DNA of 64,000 bases from positions 124,001-188,000 of the forward strand of contig NZ_JASZYS010000013.1 of the NCBI RefSeq assembly GCF_030316845.1. The letters run 5' to 3'. This document shows positions 23,493 to 32,221 of this stretch, one piece after another. This stretch comes from Variovorax davisae. Its GTDB lineage: Bacteria > Pseudomonadota > Gammaproteobacteria > Burkholderiales > Burkholderiaceae_C. Below the pieces are notes generated by a model. That model saw only the letters and a list, made by a program, of their open reading frames with translations, was not told where the DNA came from and ran no database searches. A program made the position numbers and the translations under genes. Each line of letters starts with the position of its first letter. Position 1 is the stretch's first letter.

Positions 23493-25937
23493 CTACGGAC
23501 GTCCTTGGTCTGGCCTGCTGTAGTCGCATACGCCTTGCGGGAAAGTCTGCTTGAGCTTGTCGACAGACACGGGATCGGGGGCCCACGGTTCATAGGTGCC
23601 GTCGGTCAACGCCGCGTCCACGCTTTTCAACGCGCATTTGTAGATCCCGCCTTCCAGCGGCGCGCCGGCGACGATGCGCGAGGAGCTGAACAGCGGGAAC
23701 GCCAGCGTGCAAATGCCCTTGGCCTTTTCGTCGAGGATCCCATTCCAGACGTCGGGCCCTGAAGCGATCAGATTTCCGTTGACGTCGAAGCAACTGTCCA
23801 CCGCGGCGACCGGCCGGTTCCTGGCAATGCCCAGGAACGGATGGGCGCGAATGTTGGCCATCCACTGCGCCATGACGTCGACCGCGACGTAGCTTTTGTC
23901 CACCGGCAGTGTTCCAGGCTTCGCATCGGTGAACCAGATTACAAAGTGGTCGCTCGTCCCCATCCGCTTCAGCACGCGCTGGCGTATCGCGAAGGCCTGG
24001 TGCGCGTTGTGCATGTTGACGTCGCGCTCAAGGTATGGTCGGCTGTCGATGGTGGGCACGGGCATGAGGCCGCTGAACACAAGGCCGGAGGTGTAGGCCG
24101 CACGCATGGCGTCGAGGTTGCCCTCGGTGCGCGGCGCAGGCATGCCTTCAGCCGGAACGAGTGTCATGTTGCGCCGGCTCCAGGGATCGAACAGTGCCGG
24201 GTTCGCGACAGCCATGGCCGGCGTAATGCCAGGAAACAGCGGAAAGCCTTCTTGCACCATGTCCTTGGGCTGCTTCCATCCGCCCACCTTGAAGTTGAGG
24301 TCGATGAACTCCGCCGGCGTGATGTGGCCGGCCTTCATCGACTTCAGGCCGTACTGGACGCCGACGTTGTCCCACGTATGGCGCGCGTAGCCGTCGGCAC
24401 CGACACCGTAGATGTTGCGAGCGTCGTCGAAATGCGTCCACTGGATGGCGAGGATGTCGCTATGCGGCACGTAGCTGTCCGAGTTGGCCGCGCGTCCAAA
24501 CCAAGGGTTCATCACCAGCGGGAACAGGCCGCGCCAGCTTCTCACGCACTCCGTCGAGCCCGTGGTCATGCTCGGACCGTTTAGCCCGATCAACGGCTTC
24601 ACCGCTGACATCGGATCAATCACCGCAGGTTCGGCGTTCAGTCCCACAAGCAGCGTGCGATTCTTGGCATCGCTCCACCGCACGTTGTTCCGGTCGGTGA
24701 CGTCCATGTAGTGCTCGAGCAGCTCGCAATCACCAACGCTGGTCACCTGCGAGACCATATCGGGGTAGGACTGCACAGGAAGCGCAGCGTCCAGGATACC
24801 GGGGTGGTTCTGCGCCAGGATGTACTGCGCGATGGCACCGCCCGAGGCGCCCAAGCCCACTGTATACGACGGTACGCCGTAGCGCTCGATGAAACGCTCC
24901 TTGGCCATCATCGCAGTCTCGTCGGCCAACTGCAGGTTGTAGTGGGTGTTCGTGTTGTTGCCGCTCGTGTGTGCAATCGCGTAGCCCCGCTTCAGCATTT
25001 CAATGTCGAGCGAGCGGCCATGCACAGCGCCTTGCGAATGGCCAACCGCCACTCCCCCCTGGAAATAGTAGTTGAGCCGACTGTTCCACAGACTCGTATC
25101 CGGGTGGGCCGGATCATCCCCGCGCGGCGCCAGCATCGCAAAGCTGTACAGGAAGCGATTGATGGTGCCGACTTCACGGCGCACGATGAAGTCCACTGTG
25201 CGCCCGTCAGCCAGTGTCACTTGCGTCATGTCGGCCAACGCCGTTTGGCCTGGCGGTAGCACCTTCCACGTGTTGTCGGTCGCCCAGTACAGATAGCTCA
25301 CAAAGGTGTCGATGGAGCAGTCGCGGCTGTAGCCAGCAATGGTTCCCCCGGCCCCGACCACTGCGTAGCCGGGTGGGGTATCCGAGTCGATCTTTGGCTG
25401 CAGAAAGAACTGGTTCGTGGTGCAGACGAAGGGATGCTGGTGAGGGCCCGAGAACATCGGACCCTGGATCGGATGATTCGTAAGCCGGATCGAATCCGCG
25501 ACGACGAGACCGTGCGCGAAACGGACCTCGAGCTTGTTCTCCCCGTCGATGAAGCCGCTGATGACGCCCTCCAGCCGCAAACCGCGCGAGACCAGCGGCT
25601 GCGAAGTCTTCCGGCCGTTGATCCAGATCTCCAGGTTGTCATGCAAACCGGGCGGCGCCCATACCTCGACGCGCGCGTCGCCACCCGATACCCACTGGGG
25701 TGCACTCGACACGAGCCGGATGAACACCGGCAGCAGCTTTTCGTCGCGAGCGTCCCCGGTTCTCTCGTCAAGTGCTTGTGGATTGCGTGCAGCTTGCACC
25801 GGTGTTGAAGAGGGTTTCATAGACGACGCCAACCCGGACGAGTCGCCACTTCCGCCGCCGCAGGATGCGACGGACAACGCCACAAGCAACGGCCACGCAA
25901 AGCGTCGCCGGCTCGATTCAACCCGCGTGCTGTTCAT
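23493..25937 (-). CDS. DUF6351-like alpha/beta-hydrolase lipoprotein
   Basis: 814 residues from the ATG at 25937: signal peptide with lipobox LSVASC, a Gly/Ser linker, then a large secreted domain. A nucleophile elbow is visible in YTVGLGASGGAIAQYILA (GASGG), with later candidates for the rest of the triad in HFVIWFTDAKPG. The frame and motifs resemble the DUF6351 family of large secreted hydrolase-like proteins often found near tannase or PHA-type esterases. The earlier in-frame ATG at 26006 would bury the signal peptide, so it is rejected. GGGGAAG lies upstream of the chosen start. The substrate is unknown. Confidence 0.8.
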   Translation of the reverse strand: MNSTRVESSRRRFAWPLLVALSVASCGGGSGDSSGLASSMKPSSTPVQAARNPQALDERTGDARDEKLLPVFIRLVSSAPQWVSGGDARVEVWAPPGLHDNLEIWINGRKTSQPLVSRGLRLEGVISGFIDGENKLEVRFAHGLVVADSIRLTNHPIQGPMFSGPHQHPFVCTTNQFFLQPKIDSDTPPGYAVVGAGGTIAGYSRDCSIDTFVSYLYWATDNTWKVLPPGQTALADMTQVTLADGRTVDFIVRREVGTINRFLYSFAMLAPRGDDPAHPDTSLWNSRLNYYFQGGVAVGHSQGAVHGRSLDIEMLKRGYAIAHTSGNNTNTHYNLQLADETAMMAKERFIERYGVPSYTVGLGASGGAIAQYILAQNHPGILDAALPVQSYPDMVSQVTSVGDCELLEHYMDVTDRNNVRWSDAKNRTLLVGLNAEPAVIDPMSAVKPLIGLNGPSMTTGSTECVRSWRGLFPLVMNPWFGRAANSDSYVPHSDILAIQWTHFDDARNIYGVGADGYARHTWDNVGVQYGLKSMKAGHITPAEFIDLNFKVGGWKQPKDMVQEGFPLFPGITPAMAVANPALFDPWSRRNMTLVPAEGMPAPRTEGNLDAMRAAYTSGLVFSGLMPVPTIDSRPYLERDVNMHNAHQAFAIRQRVLKRMGTSDHFVIWFTDAKPGTLPVDKSYVAVDVMAQWMANIRAHPFLGIARNRPVAAVDSCFDVNGNLIASGPDVWNGILDEKAKGICTLAFPLFSSSRIVAGAPLEGGIYKCALKSVDAALTDGTYEPWAPDPVSVDKLKQTFPQGVCDYSRPDQGRP

Positions 25938-26571
25938 GAGCTTCCCCACGCCGGATGCAATCCTGCACTTGCAGTGTGTGCCGGGTATTCGAAAATTCAA
26001 GGCCAAGTTCGCGAGCGCCGGAGCCCAAGGGGGCGAAGGGTGAACTCAGACCGGTGGCAGCTTCCACATAGCGCGAACCGGCTCCTCAGACCCGGTGCTC
26101 TCTCGCCGTCGTGACCCAGGGTTTCGCAACGCGAGCGGCAGCCATGGATGCCACGGACGACGCTGTTTAAATCGCCCGAGGAACATCATGAGTTTGAAGG
26201 ACCCTCGGCCGTCAATGCGGGTGCGGATGATGCGCGTCCGGCACGTGTGCGCGGCTTCCCCGGGGAAAAAACGGTCAGCCGCTTCGGAGCGAGGCGTACG
26301 GCCAGTCCGGGGCCTGACCGCCATCTCGCGACGTTTGGACGCAGCCGCTGACAGGAAAGCCGGCGTTGCCACCAAGCGACCCGACAGCTGCCCTGCCCTG
26401 TCCCGGATCTGGTCACGATGTCTCCCCAAGCGAAAGCTCCGAAATAGACCAGCCGGTCACCAAAGGAAGTGCGAATGTCAGCTCTAAGCGCTCGCCGTCG
26501 TTCGACGCAGAAGATCGACCGGCAGCAACCAGTCTTGAAGCGACATTGCGGCACCCCGAAAGGGCCGCGAC
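25938..26571. other. Intergenic region, no intact gene
   Basis: About 630 bases upstream of the DUF6351 gene. It must carry that gene's promoter. No reading frame has credible protein character, and base composition is mixed. The far end merges into a decayed VOC gene, so part of this stretch may be older decayed sequence. Confidence 0.45.
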
Positions 26572-26964
26572 ATGACAATCTCCCTCAACCGCCTCATCGC
26601 CATGAGGCGTGGAGGACCTGCAAGCCGCGAGGACCTTCTACCAGTCTGATTCGGCGTTCAGGTGGTTTTCGAGATGAGAACTCGTTGGCGGTCCTGTTCG
26701 AGAACCTGATCATCAACCTGCTGAAGGTCGACAACGCCCGTGAGATCATCCATCCGGACCGCGTGGCTGCAGCGGATGCCGGCTCCCGCTTTCAGCTCAG
26801 CATCTGGGTCCCCGACGTCAATCCGGTCTGCCGCGAATTGCAGCAACGCGGCGTGGCCTTGCTCGCGGGGCCTGTCGACAAAGCCTTGGGGGATGCGCTG
26901 TGCGAACTTCGTCGATCCCGCGGGCCACAGCTGGGAAGTGGCAGCAAAGATCCGCCCGGCGTAG
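26572..26964 (+). pseudogene. VOC family protein, multiply frameshifted
   Basis: Pieces of one VOC (glyoxalase/bleomycin-resistance-like) protein appear in order but in different frames: MTISLNRLIA, then EDLQAARTFYQS, then VQVVFE, then DENSLAVLFENLIINLLKV to QLSIWVPDVNPVCRELQQ and AGPVDK, and finally KPWGMRCANFVDPAGHSWEV ending at the TAG at 26962-26964. At least four small indels separate them, including one extra A near GACAAAGCC. That is too many for a single consensus error, so the gene is probably dead. Confidence 0.75.
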
Positions 26965-27029
26965 GACGTCTTGGAAGTGAGGGGTTCGATCCGATTCAGC
27001 ACCACCCCGCCCCGCCAATTTCATTGCTT

Positions 27030-28031
27030 TTATTGCAGTTCGATCTTGGCGCGTTTGATGATGGCTTCATGGCGCTTGGACTCGGCCTGGATGAACGCTT
27101 CGATCTTCGCGCGATCCAGCGCCAGCGGGACGTAGCCCAAGGTCGCGTAGCGATCCTGCACGTCGGTACTGGCGACGGCCTCGGCGATGTCCTGGCGGAT
27201 CTTGTCCCTGACCGCCAGCGGCAAGCCCTTGGGACTGGCGATCACGTTCCAGCCGCTGACTTCGTAGTCCTTGGGGCCGCCGGCCTCGGCCACGGTCGGC
27301 ACGTCGGGATAGGCGGCCAGCCGCTGGGGCGCACCCACGGCCAGGAAGCGGACCTTGCCGGCCTTGTACATCGGCCCGGTCGTGCCGGCCGTGCCCAGCG
27401 TGACCGGCAACTCGCCGGTGGCGACCGCGGTGTAGAGCTGCGAGGTCTCCTTGTACACGACGTGCTGCATGCTGGTGCCGGTCAGCTGCTGCAGTTCCTC
27501 CATCCCCAGATGCACCGGGTTGCCGATGGACCAGGAGCCGTAGTCGATCTTGCCCGGGTTGGCCTTGGCGTCGCCAACCACGTCGCCCACGGTCTTGTAC
27601 TTGCTGCCGGTCGGCACCACGAACATGAGATAGGCCTTCCACAGCGTGGCCTGCACGTCGAAGTCCTTCGCCGGGTCGTACGGCAGCTTCTTGAACAGGT
27701 ACGGGTAGGCGGCGATGTGCACGCTGTCGAGTTGGATCAGGTCGTGCCCGTCCTTGGCGCCGCGCTTGAAGGCATCGATCGCGATGAAGCCGTTGCCGCC
27801 CGGCTTGTTCTCCACGATCACGCTCTGGCCCCACTTGCGTGAGAGCTTTTCGGCCAGCACCCGGGCAATCGTGTCCGGTGCGCCGCCCGTCGGATAGGGC
27901 GTGATCAGCCGCACGGTGCGCGTGGGCCACTTGTCGGCGTCCTGGGCTTGCGCTGCAGGGCCAAAGGCGGCCAAGCTCAGGGCCGACAGGGTGAACAGAG
28001 CGGCGCGCCGCCTCAAAAGGGATGTCGTCAT
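27030..28031 (-). CDS. Bug family tripartite tricarboxylate transporter receptor
   Basis: 333 residues: signal peptide (TLSALSLAAFGPAAQAQ), then the Bug hallmarks WPTRTVRLITPYPTGGAPDT, VIVENKPGGNGFIA and KDGHDLIQLDS. Bug proteins are periplasmic receptors for small acids, amides or aromatic carboxylates. The start at 28031 has CAGGAGACAACG upstream on the minus strand; earlier frame extension is non-coding. No TctA/TctB membrane genes or catabolic partner are next to it, so it is an orphan receptor with unknown ligand. Confidence 0.92.
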   Translation of the reverse strand: MTTSLLRRRAALFTLSALSLAAFGPAAQAQDADKWPTRTVRLITPYPTGGAPDTIARVLAEKLSRKWGQSVIVENKPGGNGFIAIDAFKRGAKDGHDLIQLDSVHIAAYPYLFKKLPYDPAKDFDVQATLWKAYLMFVVPTGSKYKTVGDVVGDAKANPGKIDYGSWSIGNPVHLGMEELQQLTGTSMQHVVYKETSQLYTAVATGELPVTLGTAGTTGPMYKAGKVRFLAVGAPQRLAAYPDVPTVAEAGGPKDYEVSGWNVIASPKGLPLAVRDKIRQDIAEAVASTDVQDRYATLGYVPLALDRAKIEAFIQAESKRHEAIIKRAKIELQ

Positions 28032-29324
28032 GGCGTTGTCTCCTGGAGTTGCGAAAGGTTGTTTCCGCCAAGCCTGCTGATCGATGGGTAATCGCCGTGC
28101 GGTGATTGCTTGCGTGGACGGGCAACGATAGTCGGATTGACGCTTAGCGGACAGGCTTCGACTTGGTCCATGATCCGACAATCGAACAACAATGATCGCT
28201 AATCGCGCACTATTCGGGACTTCCACTACGCCGGCGGCTGGCGCGTAGCCGCGCGGTAGGCCGTCTTTTCTTGTTGGTCAGTCTCGACCATGGTGGCCTT
28301 CCTGGCGTCGAGCCGCTCCGCACATACCGCCGGGATCGTGGTGACGATCGACAGGGCGCTGGCGGGGAGCGCCTGAGCTCTGATGAAGGACTTATTCGGC
28401 CGAACTGCTGATTTGGGCCCGATACGCAGCGCGATATCGCGCATCGACAGCTACTCCCGCCCTCCTCCGCTTGAAGGCAGTTGAGCAGCGTCTGCGGTCC
28501 TCCGCGCCGCCAGACCAACTCACGCTGTGATCCAGAGTGCGGTCATTCAGGTGCCGCGAACATCTCAGAATCCACGGCCGGTCCCGAGGCATTGCGGACA
28601 TCGCCCGGTATGCATCCCCTCGCCGACTGCCCCAACCCGGTTTCGAAGCCAGATCGAGCGGCCGCTTTTGACGTGGCCGGAGTGGCAATCAGGGCCCATC
28701 AGCGACCTTCGGCCTCGCAGCGGGAATCTCCGCTTCGCACTTGGAAGCGGTCATCGCAATGTCGATCTTGAACTCGATACCTGGAGTGCGCCGACGTCGA
28801 AGTGATACGGCCTAAGCGAGCGAACTCAGCGTGGATTTCGGGCCCTCGCAATCTCGATTCGTCATCGCAGTCGCCGCTGGCGACGGCAGTCATCACAGGA
28901 ACTGCGCTCGCGGTTGCTGCTGAACAAGTCGCTGAGTCAAGCGGCATCGACTCAAAGATGCAGGCCAGCGCTGGCTGGCACTACTCCGAAAGGTGGAGTG
29001 CCGCAAGTCGCTTCAGTCCCTGCTGGATGTTGTCGCGTACCGCGCCGTCTACGGGCGAACGCAGGCGAGTGACACCGCTTGGTTCGTCCGGCGCAGAATG
29101 GCTCTTTGCATCAGGAGCGATCGATCGGAAGTCTTCACGAGCGACCAGCGTGCTTCCATGACCACAGGCGAGGGATCCTCGAACGTCGGTTGCGTCAGGC
29201 GCATCAGAATGACCGGTCGTACCGGGCGACACACGAATGACCGGAGGTGGCCGTCTGGGGCCGGCCACCGACCAAGGTCGGCTCCGGCCGGCCCAAGTCG
29301 GCTGCGTGCGTGCGGCAACGCTCT
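28032..29324. other. Gene-poor region with decayed repeat sequence
   Basis: About 1.3 kb without a supportable gene. It contains copy A of a direct repeat (28482-28700) and scattered short frames whose composition changes every hundred bases, the look of old insertion debris. A 72-codon minus-strand frame at 28226-28444 is open but has no start site or recognised similarity. Confidence 0.5.
28482..28700. repeat. Direct repeat, copy A
   Basis: This segment recurs at 31092-31310 with scattered substitutions and one- or two-base indels, perhaps 85-90 percent identity by eye. Shared blocks include CCGCCAGACCAACTCACGCT, AGAGTGCGGTCATTCAG, CCGCGAACAT and CCGACTGCCCCAACCCGGTT. On the minus strand both copies could encode a short peptide containing LNDRTLD-SVSWSGG, but the frames are broken by the indels. 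Confidence 0.8.
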
Positions 29325-29582
29325 TCAGGACAGGTGCTTCCCAACAAGACCCGACATTTCGAACATCGTGACCTCGGGCTTGCCCATCACCGCTTGAAGC
29401 TTGGCATCACAAAGGATGTTGCGCTTGTTCGCCGGGTTTTGGAGGTTGTTCAGCTTGATGTAGTCCCACAGCAGCTTGGTGACCTCGGTTCGAGGCTGGG
29501 GTGCGGAGCCAATGATGGCTGCGAGCTCGACGCTGGGTGTCAGGGGGCGCGTGAACGCCGTTTGCTTCTTGGCAGTGGTCAT
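29325..29582 (-). CDS. SWIB/MDM2 domain-containing protein
   Basis: 85 residues: a basic N-terminus (MTTAKKQTAFTRPLTPS), then the SWIB fold pattern LAAIIGSAPQPRTEVTKLLW, DYIKLNNLQNPANKRNILCD and AKLQAVMGKPEVTMFEMSGL. Stand-alone SWIB proteins occur in chlamydiae and many Proteobacteria and are thought to bind DNA or chromatin-like proteins; the bacterial role is unknown. The start at 29582 gives the usual length. It is an intact gene inside an otherwise decayed stretch. Confidence 0.88.
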   Translation of the reverse strand: MTTAKKQTAFTRPLTPSVELAAIIGSAPQPRTEVTKLLWDYIKLNNLQNPANKRNILCDAKLQAVMGKPEVTMFEMSGLVGKHLS

Positions 29583-29821
29583 GTTTGTCTCGGCAAAGCG
29601 GTGAATTCTACGGACGCCCCCGTAAGGTTTCGCTGGGCGCGGCTCCGACGGCGGTTGTGGGTCATGTCCGTCGGTGAGTTCTTGGCAAATTGGAAGGCAG
29701 GCATGAAGGTCCGATGTTGGGCCGCAATCTGCCGTACGCGCACCGACTTCGGCGGGCACTCGCGGGGGTCTCCGTTCTTACTCTTCCGGTCTGACGTCAA
29801 TCCCTTGGGCCTCGACGATGG

Positions 29822-30031
29822 TCAAAGCTTGCGCGGTAGTGACGACCGCCCCATTGAGCTGTACATGCTCCGGTTCAAGCGCGCTGAGGTCGCCCAACCG
29901 ATGCCCACCAACCATGCCCCGGCCTGAACGGTGTCGATGTCGCCCGGCGCGGCCCAGTGGACCACCACCGCGAGCGCCAATCCGGCAAGGGCGCCAAGAC
30001 AAGACCATGGTGAGACGAGAGCATCAATCAT
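29822..30031 (-). CDS. Possible small membrane protein
   Basis: 69 residues starting MIDALVSPWSCLGALAGLAL with one or two hydrophobic segments (LGALAGLALAVVVHWAAPG, TVQAGAWLVGIGWAT). After about residue 47 a neighbouring frame reads more protein-like (SALEPEHVQLNGAVVTTAQA to the end at 29778), so a one-base frameshift may have swapped the tail. Ribosome-binding site: TCCCAAATG context is weak. Confidence 0.35.
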   Translation of the reverse strand: MIDALVSPWSCLGALAGLALAVVVHWAAPGDIDTVQAGAWLVGIGWATSARLNRSMYSSMGRSSLPRKL

Positions 30032-30212
30032 TTGGGAGGTATGGGCGGGTGTCCGGTCCTGGCTCGCATTCTGACCTACGCCACCAAGCCAGATACGACG
30101 CGCCTGACACCGCCGCTGCGGGTGCCCGGAAGCGCTTCATCCGGAACCTTTGTTCTTGAGCGAAAGGTGGTTTCCTTTGTCGCGAGCGCCCTGCGGCAAG
30201 CACGCCTTGAAT

Positions 30213-30615
30213 TCATCGCACCTCCACGGTCACCTTCTCGATCTTCCCGGTGAAGCGGCTCTTGATGCCCGCCACGTAGTCGCCCGAGACGGGCGTGTCG
30301 TCGTCCTCTCCAACGTCTGCGCCCTCGTCGGGCGAGATGAGGAACGGAATCGTTTTCTCGATTCGGCCTTCCGCCACCTTCTGTCCGCCGACCGACAGTG
30401 AAGCGATGCCACCTTTGCCCGGGCCGCCGCCGTCATACGCGAAGTCCAGCTTGATGGTTGCCTTGCCGGGCGCAAGCGCCTGGGGAGAGGCCACCGTGTA
30501 ACGTTCGAGGCCGACCCAGTTGTAGGTGTACGTCGGCTTGCCGTCCTTCAGGTACAGGCTGAAGCCGCCGAAGCGCCCGCCTTGTGCGAAGACGACGCCC
30601 TTGACGCCCTGCAAG
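30213..30615 (-). pseudogene. Arylsulfatase C-terminal fragment
   Basis: The minus-strand frame reads VKGVVFAQGGRFGGFSLYLK, YNWVGLERYTVASPQALAPG, KLDFAYDGGGPGKGG, VAEGRIEKTIPF and FTGKIEKVTVEV, then stops at 30213-30215. This is the C-terminal beta-rich domain of bacterial type I arylsulfatases. The catalytic N-terminal domain with the C-x-P-S-R formylglycine site is absent; upstream sequence instead belongs to an aldo/keto reductase on the other strand. The fragment itself has no frameshift. Confidence 0.82.
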
Positions 30616-30899
30616 CTGTCGCCGAAGAGATGGGGTCGAACCCGGGACGGGTGGCCATCGCCTGGGTGGCAGCACGCGGTGCCATTCCCATCATCGGGCC
30701 GAAGTCGGTGGTACAGCTGGAGGACAACCTTGCCGCCGCGGATGTGCGCTTCACAGACCAGCAACTTTCGCAATTGAACGCGGCGGGCTCGCCCAGTCTG
30801 GGGTTTCCGCATGACCTGCTGAACCAAGCGTCCACCCGCCAGAGCTTGGCAGGGGGTCAGCTTGAGCAACTGGATGCGCCGAAGCGCTCGGTCGCATGA
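30605..30899 (+). pseudogene. Aldo/keto reductase C-terminal fragment
   Basis: From about 30605 the plus strand reads ALDALQAVAEEMGSNPGRVA, IAWVAARGAIPIIGPKSVVQ, LEDNLAAADVRFTDQQLSQL and GFPHDLL to a stop at 30897-30899. These are the last helices of an aldo/keto reductase, including the IPIIG segment that binds NADP. The barrel core and catalytic Tyr/Lys are missing. It abuts the arylsulfatase tail head to head at about 30600-30620, so two genes lost their 5' ends at one junction. Confidence 0.8.
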
Positions 30900-31091
30900 A
30901 CCTTAGCGAGGCAATGCAGCGTGCGGGTCGAGTGAACGCGCGCTACACGTTGGGCATTTGAAGGGAACGTCCGGTTATGCCGAACCCTGCGGCAGGGCCG
31001 ACCGGCTGCTTTTGGCCGCCTGTAGCCTGTCGGCCACCAGGCGCTTCGGGCCTCCCCTGCCTTCCGCCAACGCCCATCGTCCGGCCGGTGT

Positions 31092-31310
31092 GCAGCAGCG
31101 TTAGCGGTCCTCCCTTGCCGCCAGACCAACTCACGCTGTCATCCAGAGTGCGGTCATTCAGTGCCGCGAACATTCAGAATCTACGGTCGGTCCCAAGGCA
31201 TTGTGGACATCGCCCGATATGCATCCCCTCGCCGACTGCCCCAACCCGGTTTCGAAGCCAGATCGAACGGCCGATCTTCACGAGGCCGGAGTGGAAGTCA
31301 GGGCCCAAAG
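31092..31310. repeat. Direct repeat, copy B
   Basis: Second copy of the repeat at 28482-28700, same orientation, about 2.4 kb away. Between the copies lie the SWIB gene and the arylsulfatase and aldo/keto-reductase remnants. Copy B continues into AGGGCCCAAAGCGGAAGG where copy A diverges. The preceding 200 bases (30900-31091) hold no recognisable gene. Confidence 0.8.
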
Positions 31311-31744
31311 CGGAAGGACAGCGGCCTCCAAAGCCGCCGTTCAACTTCTATCAATGCTCGAAGATGAGCCCGAATATTTCGGCGTGGCAGTTGGTCCCGC
31401 GCAGCTTCAGCAGCGACGGCACGCAGCACTTCGTACATTCTTTGAATGTCGAGAGCATCACGCGGTGCCAGCACCGTGTTCCTCGCCTGAGCTAGCTCAA
31501 CGGAAAGGATTCGCCGGCGGAGGCGCTCGGCCAGCAAATATGCGGACAGCCTATCAAACCATCCGGCGTGGTTCTCGGCGACCGATTGTCGAGTGACCGC
31601 CGCCAGTTCATCAAGCCGCGCACGCATATCACCAAGGCCTGAACGATCCGCCACAGCGCGAGTCAGCATGACTGCGCCGGATGCTCGATTGAAGCAACAG
31701 TGCTGTCCCAACATGTCGAACCGAAGGATCACGCGCGCGTTCAT
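31298..31744 (-). CDS. Hypothetical ORF, possibly truncated
   Basis: A 148-codon frame whose later part is helix-rich and has real-gene character (DELAAVTRQSVAENHAGWFD, RRILSVELAQARNTVLAPRD, MYEVLRAVAAEAARDQLPRR). Its last codons come from repeat copy B and its first overlap a transposase scrap, so both ends may be artificial. No family recognised. Confidence 0.3.
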   Translation of the reverse strand: MNARVILRFDMLGQHCCFNRASGAVMLTRAVADRSGLGDMRARLDELAAVTRQSVAENHAGWFDRLSAYLLAERLRRRILSVELAQARNTVLAPRDALDIQRMYEVLRAVAAEAARDQLPRRNIRAHLRALIEVERRLWRPLSFRFGP

Positions 31745-31749
31745 GGGCG

Positions 31750-31866
31750 ATCACGGGCATAGCCCGCGAACTCGCCGACACTCCGCAGTACAAGCAGTCG
31801 CGGCGCGATCGCAAGAAAGTTGAGATGCTCTTTGCGCACCTCAAGCGCATCCTCAAGCTGGATCAC
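31750..31866 (+). mobile_element. IS1182-type transposase remnant
   Basis: The plus strand reads IARELADTPQYKQSRRDRKK followed directly by VEMLFAHLKRILKLD. This matches the C-terminal DDE region of IS1182-family transposases, where RRDRKKVE carries the catalytic Glu. Only about 36 codons remain, with no start, no stop in place and no inverted repeats seen at either side. Confidence 0.75.
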
Positions 31867-31878
31867 TTGGCCGGCGAA

Positions 31879-32061
31879 TCACTCCCGCGAGGCGAGATGT
31901 TCGCGCACGGCAGCGACGTGATTGCCGACCTTGGAGATGGTCTCCCGCAGTTTAGCCTCAGTGCATCGAAGCTCCTTGCACCAGTACTGCAACTCTAGGG
32001 AATCTTCTTCAAGGATCCGACCTGGATCCAGTGGCTGGAAATTTCTCTGATCATCAGGCAT
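31879..32061 (-). CDS. DUF3606 protein
   Basis: 60 residues with the DUF3606 core: LELQYWCKELRCTEAKLRET followed by ISKVGNHVAAVREHL. A strong AGGAGG lies seven bases upstream of the ATG at 32061. It is one of three DUF3606 genes in the window (others at 42567-42749 and 51922-52098). The family is short, cytoplasmic and of unknown function, common in Burkholderiales and often near stress genes. Confidence 0.8.
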   Translation of the reverse strand: MPDDQRNFQPLDPGRILEEDSLELQYWCKELRCTEAKLRETISKVGNHVAAVREHLASRE

Positions 32062-32221
32062 ACAGCCTCCTCAGGGTGGCCGGACCTTTATAGGCTGAAC
32101 CGAACCGATCTGCAAGGCGGCGATAGCGCGAAATCCACCCATTTGAGCGTCAGCTGTCAGGCGCTACGAACTTCTGCTTCGGGCCGCTTGACGAAGCGCA
32201 AGTGATGCTCAAAGAGGCCGC

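Noticed and set aside
26469..27842. 457-codon plus-strand frame over the VOC remnant and Bug gene
   Set aside because: Most of it is the antisense of the Bug receptor gene; only the short VOC part has real content.
28226..28444. 72-codon minus-strand frame in the 28-29 kb region
   Set aside because: It has no ribosome-binding site or similarity and lies in decayed sequence; kept only as a note.
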